Below, in pieces: positions 1 to 6,573 of a stretch of 64,000 nt of DNA. Positions within the stretch are counted from its first letter, which is position 1; every line of letters begins with the position of its first letter. Under the pieces are notes generated by a model. That model was not told the origin of the DNA. It saw only the letters and a list, made by a program, of their open reading frames with translations, and did no database searches. The translations under genes and the position numbers were made by a program. Origin of the DNA: Paraburkholderia fynbosensis (lineage in GTDB: Bacteria > Pseudomonadota > Gammaproteobacteria > Burkholderiales > Burkholderiaceae); assembly GCF_902859935.1 (NCBI RefSeq), contig NZ_CADIKI010000012.1:62001-126000 (forward strand). The letters run 5' to 3'.

Positions 1-398
1 CGGGCACGGTGATCGGCGGTCCGATCGGCGACAGGATCGGCCGCAAGTACGTGATCTGGGTGTCGATCCTCGGCGTCGCGCCGTTCACGCTGCTGCTGCC
101 GTATGCGAACCTGTTCTGGACCGGCGCGCTGACGGTGATCATCGGCGTGGTGCTGGCCTCGGCATTTTCGGCGATCCTCGTGTATGCGCAGGAGTTGATC
201 CCCGGCAAGGTGGGGATGGTCGCGGGGATGTTCTTCGGTTTCGCGTTCGGCCTCGGCGGCATCGGCGCGGCGGTGCTCGGGCAACTGGCCGACGCCACCA
301 GCATCGCGTTCGTCTACAAGGTCTGCTCGTTCCTGCCGCTGATCGGCGTGCTGACGGTGCTGTTGCCGGATGTCGAGGGCAAGCGCGCGAAAGCCTGA
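1..398 (+). CDS. fsr: MFS exporter, fosmidomycin-resistance (Fsr) type, 3' end only
   Basis: Inner-membrane drug exporter of the major facilitator superfamily. The gene enters from outside the window, so only the last ~130 residues are visible. They begin with the MFS loop motif GDRIGRKYV, followed by four hydrophobic segments and a short basic tail (DVEGKRAKA). The tail and the LIPGKVGMVAGMFFGFAFG segment resemble Fsr proteins as I recall them. A hairpin terminator follows at 426-450, so this is probably the last gene of its unit. The family is firm; the Fsr assignment is moderately sure because the N-terminal half is missing. Confidence 0.75.
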   Translation, partial: GTVIGGPIGDRIGRKYVIWVSILGVAPFTLLLPYANLFWTGALTVIIGVVLASAFSAILVYAQELIPGKVGMVAGMFFGFAFGLGGIGAAVLGQLADATSIAFVYKVCSFLPLIGVLTVLLPDVEGKRAKA

Positions 399-425
399 CG
401 GGTTTGATCGGGCGTTGCATCAGGG

Positions 426-450
426 AAAAGGCGCTGCGGCGCCTTTTTCT
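426..450. terminator. Rho-independent terminator after fsr
   Basis: Perfect 9-bp stem AAAAGGCGC / GCGCCTTTT with loop TGCG, followed by T residues. The A-tract on the other side could make it work in both directions. Confidence 0.7.
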
Positions 451-651
451 TTTGCCTGGACGGGTGCGCCGCTCATGGTGAACCCGCGTTGTCCGCCGCA
501 CTGCGCGTACTCTATGCTTGTGCGATGCTGCTGCGGTGCCTGCGTGATGCTCGTTTGATGCCTGTGCCATTGCGCACCCTGCTGCCGCGCCGCGCAAGAC
601 GGCCGTACGGCCCGATCTCCGTTCACTGACACAGCAGAAGGATCGCCGCAG

Positions 652-2550
652 ATGACCAGCTATCGCGACTTCCACCGCCGTTCGATCGAGAACCCCGAGG
701 CTTTCTGGCGCGACGAGGCGCAGCGGATTCACTGGCATGCGCCGTTCGACACGGTGCTCGACCGCTCGAATCCGCCGTTCGCGCGCTGGTTCGTCGGCGG
801 TCGCACGAATCTCTGTCACAACGCGGTGGACCGGCATCTCGCCGAGCGCGCGCAGCAGAATGCGCTCGTGTACGTGTCGACCGAAACCGGCATCGAGCGG
901 CACTACACGTACGCCGAGCTGCACGCGGAGATCAACCGCATGGCCGCCGTGATGCGCTCGCTCGGCGTCAAACGCGGCGACGTCGTGCTGCTCTATCTGC
1001 CGATGATCCCCGAAGCGCTGTTCGCGATGCTCGCATGCGCACGGCTCGGCGCGATTCACTCGGTGGTGTTCGGCGGCTTCGCGGCGCCGAACCTCGCGGC
1101 CCGCATCGACGACGCGAAGCCCGTGCTGATCGTCACTGCCGACGCCGGCGCGCGCGGCGGCAAAGTGATCGACTACGCGCCGCTGATCGACGAGGCGCTC
1201 GCACGCGCGATGCACCAGACGCCGCGCGTGCTGCTGATCGACCGGCAACTCGCGCCCGAACGCCTGAACGCCCACTACCTGAGCGCGTACGAGCCACTGC
1301 GCGAACAGTTCTTCGACGCGCACGTGCAGTGCGAGTGGCTCGAATCGAACGAGCCTTCCTATGTGCTGTACACGTCGGGCACGACCGGCAAACCGAAGGG
1401 CGTGCAACGCGACGTGGGCGGCTATGCGGTGGCGCTGGCAGCGTCGATGGAACACATTTTCCAGGGCAAGCCCGGCGACACGATGTTCACCGCGTCGGAC
1501 GTGGGGTGGGTGGTCGGCCATAGCTACATCGTCTACGCGCCGCTGATCGCGGGCCTGACCACCGTGATGTACGAAGGCACGCCGATTCGCCCCGACGGCG
1601 GCATCTGGTGGCGCCTCGTCGAACAGCACAAAATCAATCTGATGTTCACCGCGCCCACCGCGTTGCGTGTGCTCAAGCGCCAGGACCCGGCGCTGCTGAA
1701 GCAAGCCGATCTGTCGAGCCTGCGCACGCTGTTCCTCGCCGGCGAGCCGCTCGACGAGCCGACCGCCGCGTGGATCGCCGACGCGCTCGGCAAGCCGGTG
1801 ATCGATAACTACTGGCAAACCGAGACCGGCTGGCCGATGCTGGCGATTCCGCGGGGCGTCGAAGCGCTGCCGACCAGGCTCGGCTCGCCGGGCGTGCCGT
1901 CAGCCGGGTTCGATCTCACGCTGCGCAACGAACTGACCGGCGAGCCCTGCGCGCCCGGCGAAAAAGGCGTGCTCACGCTCGGCTATCCGCTGCCGCCGGG
2001 CTGCATGTCGACGGTATGGGGCGACGACAGCCGCTTCATCGGCACATACTGGTCGAGCATTCCGAACCAGCAGGTCTATTCGACTTTCGACTGGGGCGTG
2101 CAGGACCAAGACGGCTACGTGACGATCCTCGGCCGCACCGACGACGTGATCAACGTCGCGGGACATCGGCTCGGCACGCGTGAGATCGAGGAAGCGCTGT
2201 CGAGTCACGCGGCTGTCGCGGAAGTCGCGGTGGTCGGCGTGACGGATGCACTGAAGGGTCAGGCGGCGATGGCTTTCGTGGTGCTGCGCGGCGCGCAGCC
2301 GTATGCGGATAGCAGCGAGCGCGCCCGCCTGGAAGCCGAGCTCACGGCGACGGTCGAACGCCAGCTCGGCGCGATTGCGCGGCCAGCGCGCGTGGTGGTG
2401 GTGTCGATGCTGCCGAAGACGCGCTCGGGCAAACTGCTGCGGCGCGCGATCGCGGCGCTCGCCGAAGGGCGCGAGCCCGGCGATCTGCCGACTATCGAAG
2501 ATCCGGCGGCGTTGCAGCAGGTACGGGAGGCGTTGGATGGAAAAGCGTGA
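652..2550 (+). CDS. prpE: Propionyl-CoA synthetase (PrpE-type, ANL superfamily)
   Basis: Activates propionate (or another short acyl acid) to its CoA thioester through an acyl-adenylate. The 632 residues match PrpE. Visible motifs are the P-loop TSGTTGKPKG near residues 241-250, YWQTETGWPM in the middle, and RTDDVINVAGHRLGTREIEE at the hinge. The C-terminal KTRSGKLLRR contains the catalytic lysine at about residue 594, the site usually silenced by acetylation in this family. An AAGGA lies about 10 bases before the ATG. It is monocistronic and not beside a prpBC methylcitrate operon here. An acetyl-CoA synthetase is the alternative; the N-terminus (SYRDFHRRSIENPEAFW) favours PrpE. Confidence 0.87.
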   Translation: MTSYRDFHRRSIENPEAFWRDEAQRIHWHAPFDTVLDRSNPPFARWFVGGRTNLCHNAVDRHLAERAQQNALVYVSTETGIERHYTYAELHAEINRMAAVMRSLGVKRGDVVLLYLPMIPEALFAMLACARLGAIHSVVFGGFAAPNLAARIDDAKPVLIVTADAGARGGKVIDYAPLIDEALARAMHQTPRVLLIDRQLAPERLNAHYLSAYEPLREQFFDAHVQCEWLESNEPSYVLYTSGTTGKPKGVQRDVGGYAVALAASMEHIFQGKPGDTMFTASDVGWVVGHSYIVYAPLIAGLTTVMYEGTPIRPDGGIWWRLVEQHKINLMFTAPTALRVLKRQDPALLKQADLSSLRTLFLAGEPLDEPTAAWIADALGKPVIDNYWQTETGWPMLAIPRGVEALPTRLGSPGVPSAGFDLTLRNELTGEPCAPGEKGVLTLGYPLPPGCMSTVWGDDSRFIGTYWSSIPNQQVYSTFDWGVQDQDGYVTILGRTDDVINVAGHRLGTREIEEALSSHAAVAEVAVVGVTDALKGQAAMAFVVLRGAQPYADSSERARLEAELTATVERQLGAIARPARVVVVSMLPKTRSGKLLRRAIAALAEGREPGDLPTIEDPAALQQVREALDGKA

Positions 2551-2554
2551 CGGG

Positions 2555-2587
2555 AGCGGGCGAAGCGCGCCTGCCTGATCGCCCGCT
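2555..2587. terminator. Hairpin between convergent prpE and mtnN
   Basis: Perfect 9-bp arms AGCGGGCGA / TCGCCCGCT separated by 15 nt, followed by TTTC on the plus strand. It fills the 45-bp gap between the two convergent genes. The T-tract is poor, so termination is inferred. Confidence 0.4.
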
Positions 2588-2595
2588 TTCGAATC

Positions 2596-3402
2596 TCAGA
2601 GCGCCGCGCCCCGCGTGTCGAGAAAGCGCGTCAGGATCGCGTTCGAATACACCCCCGCGATCTCCGTCAGAAACGATACGAACGATGCCGGCGCATGATC
2701 GTCGGCGGTGTCGGAGATGGTGCGCACGACCGCACACGGCACGCCGTACTCATGGCAAACCTGCGCGATCGCCGCGCCTTCCATCTCGACGGCGAGCGCA
2801 TCCGGCAACGCGGCGCGCAGCGCCTCGACGCCCGCCGCGCTGGCAACGAACTGATCGCCGCTGATGATCAGGCCGCGATGCACGCGCGGCTCGCGCGTGC
2901 CGAAGCGCGCCGCCGACGCCGCGCCCGCCTCCGCGACAAAGCGCTCGCACGCCGCCGCAAGCTGGTCGGCCAAGGCGACGTCGGCGGCAAAACGCGACAC
3001 GCCCAGCAAGGGCACCTCGAAGCGCGGAAACAGCGGCGAGGCATCGAGGTCGTGCTGCAACAGCGCATCGGCCACGACGATGTCGCCGACCCGCACCTCG
3101 GCGCCGACTCCACCCGCGACACCGGTGAATACAACCGCGTCGACATCGAACGCATGAATCAGCGCGCTGACCGTAGCGGCCGCCGCGACCTTGCCCACGC
3201 GCGCCAGCGTCACGACGCACGGCGCGCCGTGGACGGTGCCGAGGTGATAGTCGCGCTGACCGTGCGTGATCGTGCGCACGCCGGACTCTGCGCGCATCGC
3301 TTCGATGAGATCGCCGAGTTCCTGCGGCAACGCCGCCAGAATCCCGAGCGGACGATGCGAATGCGGCGCGCCACCGTTGCCGTTACCCACGCCGGCGCTC
3401 AT
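2596..3402 (-). CDS. mtnN: 5'-methylthioadenosine / S-adenosylhomocysteine nucleosidase
   Basis: Cleaves adenine from methylthioadenosine and S-adenosylhomocysteine, in methionine salvage and methyl-cycle clean-up. It is a PNP/UDP phosphorylase-fold protein of 268 residues. It shows LGILAALPQE at the N-terminus, VFTGVAGGV, SGDQFVAS, and the family's VEMEGAAIAQVCHEYG followed by VRTISDTAD, which holds the catalytic Asp. The ATG at 3402 overlaps the uvrD stop as ATGA, so translation is probably coupled to uvrD; an in-frame extension 13 residues upstream lies inside uvrD. A general 5'-nucleosidase relative (futalosine hydrolase type) is less likely. Confidence 0.85.
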   Translation of the reverse strand: MSAGVGNGNGGAPHSHRPLGILAALPQELGDLIEAMRAESGVRTITHGQRDYHLGTVHGAPCVVTLARVGKVAAAATVSALIHAFDVDAVVFTGVAGGVGAEVRVGDIVVADALLQHDLDASPLFPRFEVPLLGVSRFAADVALADQLAAACERFVAEAGAASAARFGTREPRVHRGLIISGDQFVASAAGVEALRAALPDALAVEMEGAAIAQVCHEYGVPCAVVRTISDTADDHAPASFVSFLTEIAGVYSNAILTRFLDTRGAAL

Positions 3403-5750
3403 TCGACCGCCTGCAGTTTCGCGACCGCGAGCGCGAGCCACTTCTCGCCATGCCGCTTGAACTTGACTTGCGCCTTCGCGTCGGTGCCGCCGCCTTCGAG
3501 CGCGGTAATCGTGCCTTCGCCGAACTTGGTGTGGAATACCTGTTGCCCGACGCGAAAGCCCGTCTCGGCCGCGCGCTGCTCATTCGCGAAGGCCGGCAAC
3601 GGCGCCGGCGTCGACGACGCGGGCCCCGTATAACCGGGCCGCGCAAACCAGTCGCGCCCATAACCCGCGTTATCCGAGCGGCCGCCCCAACGCGCGCCCG
3701 CCTCGACCTTCGGTGTGAGCCACTTGAGCGTTTCCTGCGGCAGTTCGTCGAAAAAGCGTGAGCGGATGTTGTAGCGCGTCTGGCCGTGCAGCATCCGGCT
3801 CTGCGCGAACGACAGATACAAACGCTCCTTCGCGCGCGTGATCGCCACGTACATCAGGCGCCGCTCTTCTTCCAGACCGTCCGATTCCATTGCGCTGTTC
3901 TCGTGCGGGAACAACCCCTCTTCGAGACCGGTGATGAACACCGCCGTGAATTCGAGCCCCTTGGCCGCGTGTACTGTCATCAGTTGCACCGCTTCCTGGC
4001 CGGCCTGCGCCTGGTTATCGCCCGCTTCGAGCGATGCGTGCGACAGGAACCCGGCGAGCGGCGTCATCGTGTCCGGGTTTTGCGCGGGGTCGGCGATGCC
4101 GGGTGCGTCGAGCACGACGGTATTCGGATCGTCGGTGGCGACCGCCAGTTCGGGCGCCGCGCTCGCGCCGGGGCGCAGCGGAATCGAGCGCGCCGGCGTG
4201 TCCATCCCGTAGCCCTCTTCGCTGACGAACGCGGCGGCCGCGTTGACCAGTTCCTGCAAGTTCTCCAGCCGGTCCTGACCTTCGCGCTCATTCTGGTAGA
4301 AGTCCGCGAGGCCGCTTGCGCGGACCACGTATTCGACCGTTTCGGGCAGGCTCATGCGTTCCGTTTCCGCGCGCATCTTGCCGACCAGATTCGCGAAGGC
4401 CGCGAGACTCGACCCCGCCTTGCCCGCGACGTAGGGAATCGCCGCCGCCATCGAGCAGTTGTACAGACGCGCCGCGTCGGCCAGTTGTTCGATCGAGCGC
4501 GCGCCGATGCCGCGCGTCGGGAAATTGACGACGCGTGCGAAGGCGGTGTCGTCGTTCGGATTGTCGATCAGACGCAGGTACGCGAGCGCATGCTTGACTT
4601 CCTGACGCTCGAAAAAGCGCAAGCCCCCATACACGCGGTACGCGATGCCCGCATTGACGAGCGTATGTTCGATCGTGCGCGACTGTGCGTTGCTGCGGTA
4701 AAGAATCGCGATTTCGCTGCGCGACGTGCCCGTGCTGATCAGCGCCTTGATTTCCTCGACGATCCAGCCGGCTTCCTGCGAATCGGTCGCGGATTCGTAG
4801 ACGCGCACCGGTTCGCCGTGGCCGGCGTCCGTGCGCAGATTCTTGCCGAGGCGCCGCGAGTTGTTGGCGATCAACTGATTGGCGGCGTCGAGAATGTGGC
4901 CGTGCGAACGGTAATTCTGTTCGAGCTTGATCAGATGACGCACGCTGAACTCGTGTTCGAAGTCGCGCATATTGCCGACGTTCGCGCCGCGGAACGCATA
5001 GATCGACTGGTCGTCGTCGCCGACCGCGAAGATCGAGTTGGTCTGGCCCGCCAGCAGCTTGAGCCACGCGTACTGCAGCTTGTTGGTGTCCTGAAACTCG
5101 TCGACGAGGATGTGCCTGAAACGCGCCTGATAATGCGCGCGCAACGGCGGATTGTGCGCGAGCAGCTCGTAGCAGCGCAGCAGCAGCTCCGGAAAGTCGA
5201 CCACGCCTTCGCGCTGGCATTGCTGATCGTAGGCTTCGTACAGCTCGACGAACTTGCGATTGAAATTGTCGGTGGCGTCGACGTCTTTCGGCCTCAGGCC
5301 TTGTTCCTTCGCATTGTTGATGAAGTACTGGAGGTTTTTCGCGGGGTACTTTTCGTCGTCGATGTTGAGGCCCTTCATCAGACGCTTGAGCGCGGACAAC
5401 TGATCGGCGGTGTCGAGAATCTGGAAGGTGGCCGGCAGCCCCGCGTCGCGATGATGCGCGCGCAGCATGCGATTGCACAGGCCGTGGAAGGTGCCGATCC
5501 ACATGCCGCGCGTGTCGATCGGCAGAAGCGCCGACAGACGCGACATCATTTCGCGGGCGGCCTTGTTGGTGAAGGTCACCGCGAGAATGGTGGCGGGCGA
5601 CGCGAGACCGTGCTGGATGAGCCACGCGATACGCGTGATCAGAACGCGGGTTTTGCCACTGCCCGCACCGGCGAGAATCAGCGCGGGCTCGTTGGGGAGC
5701 GTGACGGCGGCGTGTTGTTCGGGGTTGAGATTGGCTAGCAGATCGGGCAT
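3399..5750 (-). CDS. uvrD: ATP-dependent DNA helicase UvrD/PcrA (helicase II)
   Basis: Superfamily 1A 3'-5' helicase acting in nucleotide-excision and mismatch repair. The 783 residues contain Walker A AGAGSGKT at 27-34, DEFQDTN (Walker B), GDDDQSIYAFRGA, QNYRS, VYGGLRFFERQEVKHALAYL and LMTVHAAKGLEF in the canonical order, with a C-terminal Tudor-like tail (GQQVFHTKFGEGTI). I prefer the ATG at 5750 (MPDLLANLNPEQ), where I recall homologues starting. The ATG at 5780 (MTHELPP) is an alternative, but it overlaps a TATAAT that looks like the -10 box. mtnN follows with a 4-base overlap. Confidence 0.93.
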   Translation of the reverse strand: MPDLLANLNPEQHAAVTLPNEPALILAGAGSGKTRVLITRIAWLIQHGLASPATILAVTFTNKAAREMMSRLSALLPIDTRGMWIGTFHGLCNRMLRAHHRDAGLPATFQILDTADQLSALKRLMKGLNIDDEKYPAKNLQYFINNAKEQGLRPKDVDATDNFNRKFVELYEAYDQQCQREGVVDFPELLLRCYELLAHNPPLRAHYQARFRHILVDEFQDTNKLQYAWLKLLAGQTNSIFAVGDDDQSIYAFRGANVGNMRDFEHEFSVRHLIKLEQNYRSHGHILDAANQLIANNSRRLGKNLRTDAGHGEPVRVYESATDSQEAGWIVEEIKALISTGTSRSEIAILYRSNAQSRTIEHTLVNAGIAYRVYGGLRFFERQEVKHALAYLRLIDNPNDDTAFARVVNFPTRGIGARSIEQLADAARLYNCSMAAAIPYVAGKAGSSLAAFANLVGKMRAETERMSLPETVEYVVRASGLADFYQNEREGQDRLENLQELVNAAAAFVSEEGYGMDTPARSIPLRPGASAAPELAVATDDPNTVVLDAPGIADPAQNPDTMTPLAGFLSHASLEAGDNQAQAGQEAVQLMTVHAAKGLEFTAVFITGLEEGLFPHENSAMESDGLEEERRLMYVAITRAKERLYLSFAQSRMLHGQTRYNIRSRFFDELPQETLKWLTPKVEAGARWGGRSDNAGYGRDWFARPGYTGPASSTPAPLPAFANEQRAAETGFRVGQQVFHTKFGEGTITALEGGGTDAKAQVKFKRHGEKWLALAVAKLQAVE

Positions 5751-5778
5751 TTTTTTGAAGGGCGGCAGTTCGTGCGTC

Positions 5779-5784
5779 ATTATA
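5779..5784 (-). promoter_or_regulatory. Candidate uvrD -10 box (TATAAT)
   Basis: A perfect TATAAT on the minus strand, 28 bases before the preferred uvrD start at 5750 and overlapping the alternative ATG at 5780. No good -35 is seen. If it is the promoter, the 5780 ATG would not be transcribed. Confidence 0.45.
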
Positions 5785-5905
5785 TGCCCCGGCGGGGGGT
5801 GGGCTTTTTTGGGTTTGGTGTGCTTCTTTTGGTTGTGGTTCTGGGTTTTTGGCCTTTCCTTGATGACGCGGTGGTCTATTAGCGTTGCCCCTGTGCGGGG
5901 CGGCA

Positions 5906-5937
5906 CCTACTTTCTTTGCCGCCGCAAAGAAAGTAGG
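5906..5937. repeat. Left-arm hairpin of the uvrD/valS element
   Basis: Perfect 14-bp stem: CCTACTTTCTTTGC, loop CGCC, GCAAAGAAAGTAGG. The sequence just inside (CAAAGAAAGCGGC) repeats part of the stem, allowing an alternative pairing. Confidence 0.85.
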
Positions 5938-6367
5938 CAAAGAAAGCGGCTTCACACCGCTAATTCTTAAGCGGGTCCCCTGGCTTGGAGGGGGCAGTGG
6001 TGCATCTGGAATCAGTACCCCCGCACATTCAGCCTTAGTGACAAGGCAGTCATTCTTCCGGCGACGCTTCGCGCGCCGATGCGGTCGTTCTCAAAACCGC
6101 TGGCTCTTTTCTCGGCTGGCCACCCCACACCAAACAAGTCCCATTTTCGGCGCCTCGCCGAGGCGAAGCCGGCGGCCCCACCGCGCATGAACAAAAAGGG
6201 TGGTTCCCCTCGCAGACCCGTCCGCGACGCACGCAGTGCGCAGTGGGAGCGGATGACGGCTTTGTCACTAGCTCGGAATGTGCGGGCGCACCGATTCCAG
6301 ATGTTCCACTACCTCCTCCAAGCCAAGGGACCCGCTTATGAGCTGGCGGTGTGAAGCCGCTTTCTTT

Positions 6368-6399
6368 GCCTACTTTCTTTGCGGCGGCAAAGAAAGTAG
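6368..6399. repeat. Right-arm hairpin of the uvrD/valS element
   Basis: Same 14-bp stem and 4-base loop as the left-arm hairpin at 5906-5937, in inverted orientation and without mismatch. Confidence 0.85.
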
Positions 6400-6533
6400 G
6401 TGCCGCCCCGCACAGGGGCAACGCTAATAGACCACCGCGACATCAAGGAAAGGCCAACCAAGAAAAGGCGAACACCCCAAAAGCCCACCCCCACCGCGCC
6501 GCGAGCAAAAATCCCCCACGGCCTTGCGCCGCT

Positions 6534-6539
6534 TATAAT
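6534..6539 (+). promoter_or_regulatory. Candidate valS -10 box (TATAAT)
   Basis: Perfect TATAAT 34 bases before the valS ATG. No recognisable -35 at 16-18 bp spacing. Its position relative to the inverted-repeat element mirrors the uvrD -10 box. Confidence 0.5.
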
Positions 6540-6573
6540 CGAGCATTCTTTGCATCCACCAGCCGATCGACAC

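Larger units (their letters stand above)
5851..6454. repeat. Long inverted-repeat intergenic element between uvrD and valS
   Basis: The left arm 5851-6053 is an inverted copy of the right arm 6252-6454. The outer 110 bases (5851-5960 against 6345-6454) differ at a single position by eye (a at 5866); the inner ~90 bases are clearly diverged. The centre (6054-6251) has no repeat partner but contains a short GCCTCGCCGAGGC palindrome near 6151. Each outer arm contains a 14-bp perfect hairpin. Short open frames run through both arms (for example TFFAAAKKVG) but have no start-site support. I recall the same translated peptide as a recurrent hypothetical protein in Burkholderiaceae, which would make this a dispersed repeat family; this cannot be checked here. 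The element sits symmetrically, about 65-80 bp upstream of the -10 boxes of both genes. Confidence 0.85.

Noticed and set aside
139..1818. Long open frame antisense to prpE
   Set aside because: Arg/His/Ala-rich shadow of a GC-rich gene with no domain, start site or family resemblance; prpE is certain on the other strand. The same holds for the long frames opposite uvrD (3786-5738), valS (6601-8631) and others.
5955..6421. Short proteins through the uvrD/valS repeat (for example TFFAAAKKVG...)
   Set aside because: Frames run through both inverted arms in several registers, lack ribosome sites and mirror a hairpin; treated as repeat sequence, not genes.
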